Below are positions 1-7,323 of a DNA stretch of 12,527 bases, piece by piece. The stretch lies in NCBI GenBank assembly GCA_946055175.1, contig CAMGET010000012.1:1-12527 (forward strand), in the 5' to 3' direction. The notes under the pieces were generated by a model, which saw only the letters and a program-made list of their open reading frames with translations, did no database searches and had not been told where the DNA came from. Source of the DNA: an uncultured Roseburia sp. Its GTDB lineage: Bacteria; Bacillota; Clostridia; Lachnospirales; Lachnospiraceae. Numbering within the stretch: the first letter of the stretch is position 1; each line of letters opens with the position of its first letter. A program made the position numbers and the translations under genes.

Positions 1-3
1 AAT

Positions 4-285
4 ATGCGTATAGATGCTTACAATCAAATCGCACAGATTTACAAAACAAATAAAGCCGGCAAGGTGACAAGTGCGGCAAGCGCCTCTTCTGCCCGCGATG
101 AATTACAGATTTCATCTTTTGGACGCGATTTCCAGATCGCAAAGCAGGCAGTACAGGAATCTTCCGATATCAGAACTGACAAAGTGGCAGACTTAAAAGC
201 AAAAGTAGATGCCGGTAATTATCATGTTGATAACGGAGATTTTGCAAGCAAATTATTGGAAAAATATAATGCATTAGGAATGTAA
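4..285 (+). CDS. flgM: Anti-sigma-28 factor FlgM
   Basis: FlgM binds and holds the flagellar sigma factor (sigma-28/SigD) until the hook-basal body is finished, delaying late flagellar genes. The 93-residue length fits the family. The N-terminal third is Ser/Ala-rich and probably disordered, as known for FlgM. The C-terminal half carries the sigma-binding signature: an 'LQISSFG' stretch near residue 34, then 'IRTDKVADLKAKVDAGNYHVD' near residues 56-76, then a short terminal helix ('FASKLLEKY'). The ATG is only 3 bases from the window edge, so its ribosome binding site and the operon promoter cannot be seen. It is followed after 16 bases by flgN and is the first visible gene of the flagellar operon. 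Confidence 0.93.
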   Translation: MRIDAYNQIAQIYKTNKAGKVTSAASASSARDELQISSFGRDFQIAKQAVQESSDIRTDKVADLKAKVDAGNYHVDNGDFASKLLEKYNALGM

Positions 286-301
286 GAAGTGAGGAAGAAC
301 T

Positions 302-814
302 TTGGCTAGTTTAATGGAAGACCTTTTAGATGTCTTAGAAAAAGAAGAAGCACAATATCAGGGACTGATAGAGCTTGGACAACGGAAAAAGGAAGCAGTG
401 ATTAAGGCTGACATTACGACTTTGGAGCAGATTACGGAAAAAGAAGGCGACGTTGCCAGCGTGCTGCAAAATCTTGCAAAACGCAGAACCAGAGTCTTAA
501 ATGATATGGCGACCGTTCTGGGAAAAGAGCCTGGAGAAATAACAATCACAAAAATGATTGGATATTTGGAAGGACAGCCAAAGGAACAGGAAAAATTAAA
601 GCAGATTAAGGAACGCTTACTTGAAACCGGAACAAAAATGAGAACTATGAATGAACAGAATGAAGTCCTTCTCAAACAGGCATTAGAAATGGTGGAGTTT
701 GACCTGACGCTGCTTAAAAGCATGCGGCAGGCACCTGAGACCGCCAATTATAACAAGAATGCATACAACACAGGAGACTTGTTGGGCGGAGGCGGATTTG
801 ACGCCAAACAGTAA
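302..814 (+). CDS. flgN: Flagellar export chaperone FlgN
   Basis: FlgN is the cytoplasmic chaperone that delivers FlgK and FlgL to the flagellar type III export apparatus. The 170-residue product is almost entirely helical and charged, with heptad-like patterning over residues 1-60 and 85-140, as in the family. The C-terminal tail is Gly/Asn-rich ('GDLLGGGGFD'). I chose the TTG start at 302 because GAGG at 291-294 sits 7 bases upstream; the in-frame ATG at 314 is 19 bases from that site, too far for good initiation. Position between flgM and two flgK genes matches the expected client order. FlgN proteins diverge strongly, so the call rests on fold, length and context together. Confidence 0.85.
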   Translation: MASLMEDLLDVLEKEEAQYQGLIELGQRKKEAVIKADITTLEQITEKEGDVASVLQNLAKRRTRVLNDMATVLGKEPGEITITKMIGYLEGQPKEQEKLKQIKERLLETGTKMRTMNEQNEVLLKQALEMVEFDLTLLKSMRQAPETANYNKNAYNTGDLLGGGGFDAKQ

Positions 815-835
815 TCGGTTCGGAGGTAATTTACC

Positions 836-2581
836 ATGGCTAATGGATTTGGAAGTTTATATGTAGGTGCGTCCGGATTACAGAGTGCGCAGAATTCATT
901 AAATACAACATCAAATAACCTTGCAAACGTAAATACTAAGGGATATGTACGTCAGCAGGTAGTACATACAGACCGTAATTACAATATTTTTGATACGAGT
1001 GCATCCATCAGTTATCAGCAATCAGGCCTTGGTGTGAAAATCGGTGATGTCGTACATGCAAGAGATGTGTTTTTGGACAAGGCATACCGGACAGAGAGCG
1101 GACGACAGGCATTTTATGCTGCTACAGCGGATGCAGTAAATGAAGTATATACCTATTATCAAGAATTAGAAGGGGAAGCTTTTCAGAATTCCCTACAGGA
1201 TTTAAGGACATCTTTTCAGGAACTTGCTAAGAGACCGGATGATTCGGTTGCACAGAATCTGGTGATTCAAAAGGCAAGTCTTTTTGTTTCCAGAGCAAAT
1301 GCGGTATATACCGGATTAAAGGATTACCAATCTAACATCAATCAGCAGATTACAGATGATATTGATCGGATTAACGAACTCGGACAGAGAATCTATGAAT
1401 TGAATTTAGAAATTAAAACAGTGGAAGCTGGTCATGTAGAGACCGCAATGACACTGCGGGATGAACGCGACAGCTGCCTGGATGAATTAGGAAGTTATGT
1501 GGATATTTCTTATAAAGAAGATATAGACGGCATTGTGAAAGTAAGCGTGGAAGGCATGGAGTTTGTAAATGAGGCGAAATGCTATAAAATGGGCAAATTG
1601 GTAGATGATCTTACCGGATTTGTTACGCCATACTGGCCACAGGCTTCAGAGCCTGACAAAGGTTTTTACGATGAGGTATTTTCTTATACAACAGAAATAT
1701 CTTCTGAAATGAATACAGATATCGGAGAATTAAAGGCGCTTATTTTAGCGCGGGGTGACAGGGTAGCAAACTATACGGATATCGTAGGATTGAGCAAGGA
1801 TGCATACAATACATCGAAAGTAGACAAAATTGCAACCGGCATGTCAGTTATGTTGGAAGCGGAAGCACAGCTTGACCAGTTGGTACACGGCATTATTACA
1901 GCGATTAACGATGTCCTTTGCCCAAATACAGAAGCAGAAAATATTTTCAATTTTAATGGCGCAAATGAGATTACAATTGATGGTGTAACCATTCAAAAGG
2001 GAGAACTTTTCCTGGATGCCGAGAACTGCTCCGTAGGCGTAGATGGGGAACTTCCTCCGACGGAATTATTCCGGCGTATCGGAACCGAACGGTATACGGA
2101 AGTCGTGATAGATGGGAAGACCTATTACAAATTTGTCCCGGAAGATGAAACTGATACAGCGATGCAGTATACCATGAAGAGTGTATCTGTAAACCATGTA
2201 TTAATGGAGCAGGAGACAAAGTTTCCGCATCTTTCACAGAATGGGGAAGTGGATTATGAAATGGCACAGAAATTGGCAGAACTTTGGGAGGAAGAGGATT
2301 TGATTCTAAACCCGAATGATACCAATTGTGTCAACTTTATGGATTATTATTCCAACATGATTGGTGCATTTGGTACGCTGGGCTCTGTCTATGAGTCTAC
2401 TTCCAGCAGTTTATTAGGTACGGTAGATGCAGTGGATAATCAACGGGCGCAGGTGATTGGAGTGTCTTCGGATGAAGAACTTACAAAAATGATTAAGTAC
2501 CAGAATGCATACAATGCATCCAGCCGTTTTATTAACGTAATTAATGAAATGATAGAACATATAATTACACAGCTTGGCTGA
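836..2581 (+). CDS. flgK: Flagellar hook-associated protein FlgK (first copy)
   Basis: FlgK (HAP1) forms the first ring of the hook-filament junction outside the cell. The 581-residue protein has the rod/hook/HAP N-terminal motif near residues 4-40 (SLYVGASGLQSAQNSLNTTS, then NNLANVNTKGYVRQ). Its C-terminus has the matching FlgK helix, with 'MIKYQNAYNASSRFINVINEM' near residues 550-571. Between them lie the coiled D1 region (about 90-230) and a variable surface domain. There is no signal peptide, as expected for flagellar type III export. A GGAGG site ends 9 bases before the ATG. It is slightly longer than the E. coli or B. subtilis proteins (about 550 and 510 residues). A second FlgK follows 22 bases downstream. 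Confidence 0.95.
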   Translation: MANGFGSLYVGASGLQSAQNSLNTTSNNLANVNTKGYVRQQVVHTDRNYNIFDTSASISYQQSGLGVKIGDVVHARDVFLDKAYRTESGRQAFYAATADAVNEVYTYYQELEGEAFQNSLQDLRTSFQELAKRPDDSVAQNLVIQKASLFVSRANAVYTGLKDYQSNINQQITDDIDRINELGQRIYELNLEIKTVEAGHVETAMTLRDERDSCLDELGSYVDISYKEDIDGIVKVSVEGMEFVNEAKCYKMGKLVDDLTGFVTPYWPQASEPDKGFYDEVFSYTTEISSEMNTDIGELKALILARGDRVANYTDIVGLSKDAYNTSKVDKIATGMSVMLEAEAQLDQLVHGIITAINDVLCPNTEAENIFNFNGANEITIDGVTIQKGELFLDAENCSVGVDGELPPTELFRRIGTERYTEVVIDGKTYYKFVPEDETDTAMQYTMKSVSVNHVLMEQETKFPHLSQNGEVDYEMAQKLAELWEEEDLILNPNDTNCVNFMDYYSNMIGAFGTLGSVYESTSSSLLGTVDAVDNQRAQVIGVSSDEELTKMIKYQNAYNASSRFINVINEMIEHIITQLG

Positions 2582-2603
2582 GGAATCGTAGGGGGTAGTT
2601 GAA

Positions 2604-4451
2604 ATGCCATCACAGTTTTTTGGATTAACGATAGCGTCTTCGGGACTAAGTGCTTATCAGGCGGCGTTAAATACAACTGCAAACAACATATCAAATGTAA
2701 AAACAAAGGGCTATAGCAGGCAGGAGGCAAACTTAAGTTCTTCTGCAGCACTTCGTGTTTATGCAAAATATGGTAGTGCCGGTACCGGTGTACAGGTGGA
2801 TTCCATCAAACAGCTGCGTAATGAGTACTATGACACAAAATATTGGGAGAATCAGAGCTCACTCGGCTTGTATCAGACAAAACTGAAATATAATTTGCAG
2901 ATAGAGAATTATTTTATTGACGATGATACGGAAAAAGGATTTTCTACCATCTTAAATAATATGTTTAATGCGTTGGACACTTTGAAAAACAGTGCCGGTG
3001 ATGTGAATAACCGCCAGCAGTTTATTGCACAAGCGCAGAATTTTACTACCTACTTTAACAGTGTTGCAATTGGACTTGGCGAAATTCAGGATAGCGTAAA
3101 TGAAGAAGTGAAATCTACTGTAGCAAACATTAATTCCATCGCAGAGAAGATTTCTATCCTTAATAAGCAGATTAATACCATAGAATTGCAGGGCGGATAT
3201 GCAAATGAACTCCGTGACCAGCGGGCACTGTTGATAGATGAATTATCTTCTATTGTTCCGACAGAAGTGGCAGAGGTTCCGGTAACCAATTCGCATTTCC
3301 CGGAAATGCAGCTTGGCTCCAATTATTATACGGTTAAAATAAACGGACAGGTTTTGGTGGACAGCTATGAATATAATGCACTTGTCTGTGTAGCACGTGA
3401 CAGTAAGGTAAACCAGTCTGATATGGAAGGTATGTATGATATCTATTGGGCAGATACCGGTAGCACTTTTAATGCGGGCTCCGATTATAGTTCCGGCTCT
3501 TTGAAGGGACTGCTTGACATCCGTGATGGCAATAATGCAGAAAACTTCAAAGGAAAGGTGACGGGGGTAACCGGGGATTCTGTTACGATTGCAGATGAAC
3601 TTTCCATTACAAGTGCTGAGGCAATGACAATGCCGGAAAGCGGTGTATTGACAATTGATGGCAGAGATTACAAATATGAAGGCTTTTCTTTTACCACAGA
3701 TGGAAATGGGAAAGTTGTTTCCTATACCTTTAAATTAACAGATACAATTACAGCCGCTGAGCAGACAAGAATAGCAAACAAAAAGGCCACTATCGGTGAG
3801 AGCATTGATGCTAAGGGCGTTCCATATTATATGGCGCAGATGAATGAGTTCCTGCGTAACTTTGCTCAGAAATTTAACGACATCATGAAGGGTGGCGAAA
3901 ACTTAAACGGTGATAAGGTGAATTTCTCTTTTATCACTGCAAAAGACGTCGTTAGCGGAGAGGATATAGACTTTATTACGATTGATTCCGCAGAGGAACC
4001 GGATAATGTATATAGCACATGGGATGATAATGGCTATTTTAAACTGACATGCCGCTATGTTTCCGTTGACCGTGAAAGCATAAAGGATCCTTCTTTGATT
4101 GCCACAACCAAAAACAGCATTAAAAATGGTGTGGATCAGTATGATATTGTAGAAGAACTGTTATTGCTAAAGAAAGACACGGTTATGTATCGTGGCGGCG
4201 GTGCAGATGATTTCTTACAGTGTATGATTGCGGATATCTCTGTCGATACCGAGGAGGCAAAGATTTTTTCGGCGAATTATGAAAATGTATCAGGCGCAAT
4301 TGATAACCAGAGAATGTCTGTATCGGGTGTAGATGAAGACGAAGAAGCATTGAACTTAGTAAAATTCCAGAATGCGTATAATCTTTCTTCCAAGATGATT
4401 TCTGTTTTGACAGAAATTTACGACCGTCTTATTTTAGAGACCGGAGTATAG
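2604..4451 (+). CDS. flgK: Second FlgK-type hook-associated protein
   Basis: This 615-residue paralogue repeats the FlgK plan. The N-terminal motif (LTIASSGLSAYQAALNTTAN, then NISNVKTKGYSRQ) is near residues 7-40 and the C-terminal motif (LVKFQNAYNLSSKMISVLTEI) is near residues 583-603. The two end motifs clearly match the preceding gene, but the middle does not match by eye. Residues about 310-400 hold a Thr/Asp/Gly-rich beta-type insert, probably a surface domain. A GGGGG purine stretch lies upstream of the ATG. The 22-base gap from the first flgK and 8-base gap to flgL show it is one transcript. It could be a true FlgK while the first copy plays a different junction role, or the reverse; sequence alone does not say which. 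Confidence 0.9.
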   Translation: MPSQFFGLTIASSGLSAYQAALNTTANNISNVKTKGYSRQEANLSSSAALRVYAKYGSAGTGVQVDSIKQLRNEYYDTKYWENQSSLGLYQTKLKYNLQIENYFIDDDTEKGFSTILNNMFNALDTLKNSAGDVNNRQQFIAQAQNFTTYFNSVAIGLGEIQDSVNEEVKSTVANINSIAEKISILNKQINTIELQGGYANELRDQRALLIDELSSIVPTEVAEVPVTNSHFPEMQLGSNYYTVKINGQVLVDSYEYNALVCVARDSKVNQSDMEGMYDIYWADTGSTFNAGSDYSSGSLKGLLDIRDGNNAENFKGKVTGVTGDSVTIADELSITSAEAMTMPESGVLTIDGRDYKYEGFSFTTDGNGKVVSYTFKLTDTITAAEQTRIANKKATIGESIDAKGVPYYMAQMNEFLRNFAQKFNDIMKGGENLNGDKVNFSFITAKDVVSGEDIDFITIDSAEEPDNVYSTWDDNGYFKLTCRYVSVDRESIKDPSLIATTKNSIKNGVDQYDIVEELLLLKKDTVMYRGGGADDFLQCMIADISVDTEEAKIFSANYENVSGAIDNQRMSVSGVDEDEEALNLVKFQNAYNLSSKMISVLTEIYDRLILETGV

Positions 4452-4459
4452 GAGGCTGA

Positions 4460-6070
4460 ATGAGAATTACAAATAATATGATGCTACGTACGACAGCATC
4501 AAATATTAACACCAATAAACTGAATGTAAATTCACTGAACAATCAGATGTCTTCACAGAAAAAAATTTCCAGACCATCTGAGGATCCGGTAGTAGCAATT
4601 CGTGCGCTGCGTCTTCGTAGTAATTTGAGCGAGATTAACCAGTATTACAAAAAAAATATTCCGGATGCAGAAGCCTGGCTGGAAGTGACGGAAACAGCTT
4701 TAAATAATATGGAAAGTATTTTGTCTGATGTTCGTACCCAGTGTAATTATGGTGCGACCGGCACTTTGAAAACAGATGACAGAAAAGCAATTTTGACCGG
4801 ATTGACGAAATTAAGAGAACAGCTATATGCAGAGGGAAATTCAGACAATGCAGGCCGTACGGTCTTTACCGGTTATCGTACAAACAGCAAGCTTACGTTT
4901 ATGACAGAGGAAGACGCAACTTATGAAATTGAGCAGATGTTTTCTTCTGCTGATATCGAGAAAGAACATCGTTATTTTAAAGGGAAAGCGGTTGTTCCCG
5001 CAGATACGGACGTCGCAAATACGAATACTATTGAAGAACTGGAACGTATGTCCTGTGACCGAATCCGTATTGCTTATGGAAGTTTGAATACGGATGGAAC
5101 AAAGAATGCAACAACCGGTGAAACTGATCTGGCAAAGTTTAAAATTTCTTACACAGATGGAACAAAGGATACAAACGGAAATCTGGTTTACAAAGACCTG
5201 AAGGCAGATGGAATGACAACCGTTAATGGGGATGCTGTAACTATGAAAACATACGCAACCATGCAGGATTGGAAGGACGCAACTGCTGATTTTTCAGATG
5301 GGGTAACTGACAATGAAGTGGTTGTAATTGCTGAGACCGGTGAAATACTTCTGGGAAAAGATGTATCTACAACTATTCAGTCAAAGGGATATTCTTTGTC
5401 TGTAAGCTATGAGAAAACAGGTTTTTCTAAAGGAGAACTTCGACCGGAATACTATTTTAACTGTAAAGATGTAACAGACGCCGCCAATCCGGTTGTATAT
5501 ACAAAGTATGACGGAGCCGGTAAAGAAATACCTCAGGACATTGAGTATACAATTGCTGTAAATCAGACGCTGACCATCAACACGAATGCATCGGATGTAT
5601 TTAATGCAGATGCCGGACGTGATGTGGATGAAATGATTGATGCCGTCCAATACGCGATGGATGCACATGATAAAATCTCGCAGATTGAAGCAATGATGGC
5701 ATTGGAAGAATATGCGGGCGAGGAAGACCAGAAGAACCTTCAGAAATGGCTGGATGCTGCGACAAAAGAAGCTGATTATGCAGACGATAATCTGAAGAAG
5801 CTATATAATACTTATATTGGCAAGTTTGACAGCTATCTGACAGATGTCCGACTTGCAATTACTACGGTTGGTAGTAAGGGAGATCAGCTTGAACTGACAG
5901 AAACCCGGATGTCAAATCAGCAGCTGACGGTTGAGGATTTAAAATCTTCCAATGAAGACAGAGAATTATCAGATATTATTATTGATTATATTTCTGCTTT
6001 TACGGCTTATCAGGGAGCACTTCAGGCTGCAAGTAAAATCAATCAGAATACTTTATTGAACTATATTTAA
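4460..6070 (+). CDS. flgL: Flagellar hook-associated protein FlgL, enlarged
   Basis: FlgL (HAP3) is the second junction ring, linking FlgK to flagellin. The N-terminal flagellin-like domain is clear: 'MRITNNMM', then 'KKISRPSEDPVVAIRALRLRS' near residues 34-54. The C-terminal domain ends 'FTAYQGALQAASKINQNTLLNYI'. The protein has 536 residues against about 300-320 in E. coli and B. subtilis. The extra mass lies between about residues 170 and 400. It includes a Thr/Asp-rich segment and a 'GELRPEYYFNCKD' stretch of the kind found in the middle of Gram-positive FlgL. An AGGAGG site just before the ATG supports the start. No frame break is seen, so the size looks natural and points to an added surface domain. 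Confidence 0.93.
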   Translation: MRITNNMMLRTTASNINTNKLNVNSLNNQMSSQKKISRPSEDPVVAIRALRLRSNLSEINQYYKKNIPDAEAWLEVTETALNNMESILSDVRTQCNYGATGTLKTDDRKAILTGLTKLREQLYAEGNSDNAGRTVFTGYRTNSKLTFMTEEDATYEIEQMFSSADIEKEHRYFKGKAVVPADTDVANTNTIEELERMSCDRIRIAYGSLNTDGTKNATTGETDLAKFKISYTDGTKDTNGNLVYKDLKADGMTTVNGDAVTMKTYATMQDWKDATADFSDGVTDNEVVVIAETGEILLGKDVSTTIQSKGYSLSVSYEKTGFSKGELRPEYYFNCKDVTDAANPVVYTKYDGAGKEIPQDIEYTIAVNQTLTINTNASDVFNADAGRDVDEMIDAVQYAMDAHDKISQIEAMMALEEYAGEEDQKNLQKWLDAATKEADYADDNLKKLYNTYIGKFDSYLTDVRLAITTVGSKGDQLELTETRMSNQQLTVEDLKSSNEDRELSDIIIDYISAFTAYQGALQAASKINQNTLLNYI

Positions 6071-6074
6071 AAAG

Positions 6075-6129
6075 ATGCCGGTGTGGCATAAAATACAGAC
6101 TGCCGGAGGCAGCTAGAAAACCAGGAGGA
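6075..6129 (+). promoter_or_regulatory. Candidate CsrA-binding leader of fliW
   Basis: Two perfect small hairpins fill the flgL-fliW gap. The first is 6075-6089 (ATGCC, 5-base loop, GGCAT). The second is 6100-6112 (CTGCC, loop GGA, GGCAG). The second presents GGA in its loop, the core of known CsrA targets. A further GGA pair lies inside the fliW ribosome binding site (6123-6130, AGGAGGAG), 19 bases downstream. A loop GGA plus a ribosome-binding-site GGA is the known arrangement of the B. subtilis hag leader. CsrA is encoded just downstream, so feedback is plausible. Binding is inferred. A three-base loop is tighter than in typical sites, and the hairpins could instead mark an RNA processing or pause site. 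Confidence 0.4.
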
Positions 6130-6136
6130 GAAGACA

Positions 6137-6508
6137 ATGAAAGCAAATACGAGAATGTTTGGCACAATTGAGATTCCGGATGAAAAAATTATCATTTTGG
6201 AAAACGGAATGATAGGATTTCCGGATATGCAGCATTTTGCGCTGATTTATGATGCGGATAAAGAAAATGGCGGAAAAATCAAATGGCTGCAGTCTATGGA
6301 TGAACCGGAGGCAGCATTTCCGGTAATGGACCCTACTATAATTAAAGAAGATTATAATCCAACCATTAACGATGAAATTTTAAAACCTTTAGGAGAACTG
6401 ACACCGGAAAATACCTTTGTTTTAACTACAGTTACCGTTCCGAAGAATTTGGAAAAAATGTCAATCAATTTAAAGGCACCGATTGTAATCAATTCTGATA
6501 CCATGTAA
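6137..6508 (+). CDS. fliW: FliW, truncated by an in-frame TAA
   Basis: FliW is the protein antagonist of CsrA and also binds flagellin, so that flagellin translation follows filament export. The 123 readable residues carry the family's core: 'IIILENGMIGFPDMQHFALI' near residues 18-37, 'WLQSMDEPEAAFPVMDP' near 50-66, and 'NLKAPIVINSDTM' at the end. Family members continue from this last strand with a Gly-x-Gln segment and further residues. That continuation is present in frame after the TAA at 6506-6508 but is not translated. The start has a strong AGGAGGAG site. Loss of the tail may weaken CsrA binding and also uncouple csrA translation. It is probably a recent nonsense change or a sequencing error; partial function is possible because most of the fold is retained. 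Confidence 0.88.
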   Translation: MKANTRMFGTIEIPDEKIIILENGMIGFPDMQHFALIYDADKENGGKIKWLQSMDEPEAAFPVMDPTIIKEDYNPTINDEILKPLGELTPENTFVLTTVTVPKNLEKMSINLKAPIVINSDTM

Positions 6509-6598
6509 GGTGCTCAGATTATCGTAGAAGATGATTTGCCTGTGAAATATATGATTTACGAGCTGCTTAAGCTTCGAAAAGAAAAGGCAGGTGAATAG
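6506..6598 (+). pseudogene. fliW: Untranslated in-frame 3' remnant of fliW
   Basis: After the TAA at 6506-6508 the same frame stays open for 29 codons to a TAG at 6596-6598. It encodes 'GAQIIVEDDLPVKYMIYELL' and a charged tail. This is the expected FliW ending (final strand plus terminal helix) and would give a protein of about 153 residues. The natural stop lies 2 bases before the csrA ATG, the spacing of a translationally coupled pair. The absence of any other lesion suggests a single base change, for example AAA or CAA to TAA. Confidence 0.8.
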
Positions 6599-6600
6599 GC

Positions 6601-6819
6601 ATGCTGGCATTGACAAGAAAAAAAGGGGAATCCTTAGTAATCAACAATAATATTGAAATTACTGTATTGGAAATTCGCGGAGATCAGATAAAAATCGGTA
6701 TTCAGGCGCCAAAGGATGTGCCTATTTACCGAAAAGAAGTGTATATGCAGATACAGAAGGAAAATGCAGAGGCAATTAGCGTTGACAGCGTAGAAGTATT
6801 GAATCATCTGCTTGATTAA
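6601..6819 (+). CDS. csrA: Translational regulator CsrA
   Basis: CsrA is a small RNA-binding dimer that blocks translation by covering GGA motifs at ribosome binding sites; in flagellated Firmicutes its main known target is flagellin mRNA. The 72 residues show the family pattern: 'MLALTRKKGESLVIN' at the start, 'IKIGIQAPKDVPIYRKEVY' near residues 30-48, and the RNA-contacting Leu4 and Arg44. It is longer at the C-terminus than E. coli CsrA (61 residues), as is common where FliW is present. The ATG lies 2 bases after the natural fliW stop, with AGGCAGGTG just upstream. With fliW cut short, coupled translation from fliW would end 92 bases before this start. Confidence 0.96.
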   Translation: MLALTRKKGESLVINNNIEITVLEIRGDQIKIGIQAPKDVPIYRKEVYMQIQKENAEAISVDSVEVLNHLLD

Positions 6820-6841
6820 GTAAGATTAAGGAAGTAAACGG

Positions 6842-7318
6842 ATGGCAGAAAATTATTTGCTGATTATGATTCAGAGTTTAAAAAAGAAAATACAGGTATT
6901 GGACTGCATTATTGATGCGAATGACAGACAGAAAAATGGGTTGGAAGACCCGAATCTTGATCCGGATGATTTCGATAAAATCGTAGAGGAAAAGTCAAAA
7001 TATATTGAGCAGTTAGATTTGTTGGATAGCGGTTTTGATAAACTTTTTGCAAGGGTCAGAGAGGAACTGGATACAAAACGCGCAGCGTATGCAGGCGAAA
7101 TTAAAGAGATGCAGACTCTGATTCAGAGAATTACAGAGAAAAGTAACCGGATTCAGGTGCAGGAAGCCAGAAACAAAGATTTAATGACACAGAAGTTCTC
7201 TAAGATTCATAAGCAGGTGAGAGATGTACGTGTGAGCCAGCAGGCAGTCAACCAGTATTATCAAAATATGAAAAAAATAAATTTTATTGATCCGCAATTT
7301 ATGGACAATAAACAGTAG
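6842..7318 (+). CDS. FlgN/FliT-like helical flagellar chaperone candidate
   Basis: The 158-residue product is strongly helical and charged, with no membrane segment or signal peptide. The first helix region ('YLLIMIQSLKKKIQVLDCII', residues 5-24), a middle coiled coil (about 40-120, with 'FDKIVEEKSKYIEQLDLLDSGFDKLFARVREEL') and a C-terminal 'QYYQNMKKI' segment resemble the layout of flagellar secretion chaperones of the FlgN/FliT type. It lies between csrA and a glycosyltransferase in a flagellar operon, 22 bases after csrA, with an AAGGAAG site. A job as a chaperone for flagellin, FliD or another late subunit is inferred. No catalytic motif is visible, and the family call is tentative. Confidence 0.6.
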   Translation: MAENYLLIMIQSLKKKIQVLDCIIDANDRQKNGLEDPNLDPDDFDKIVEEKSKYIEQLDLLDSGFDKLFARVREELDTKRAAYAGEIKEMQTLIQRITEKSNRIQVQEARNKDLMTQKFSKIHKQVRDVRVSQQAVNQYYQNMKKINFIDPQFMDNKQ

Positions 7319-7323
7319 GTATT

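Noticed and set aside
163..170. TCCGATAT, close to a sigma-28 -10 box, inside flgM
   Set aside because: No TAAA-like -35 lies about 15 bases upstream, and it sits within coding sequence; a chance match.
2502..2520. Repeated AATGCAT units near the end of the first flgK
   Set aside because: They encode the conserved NAYNAS segment of FlgK; coding constraint explains them.
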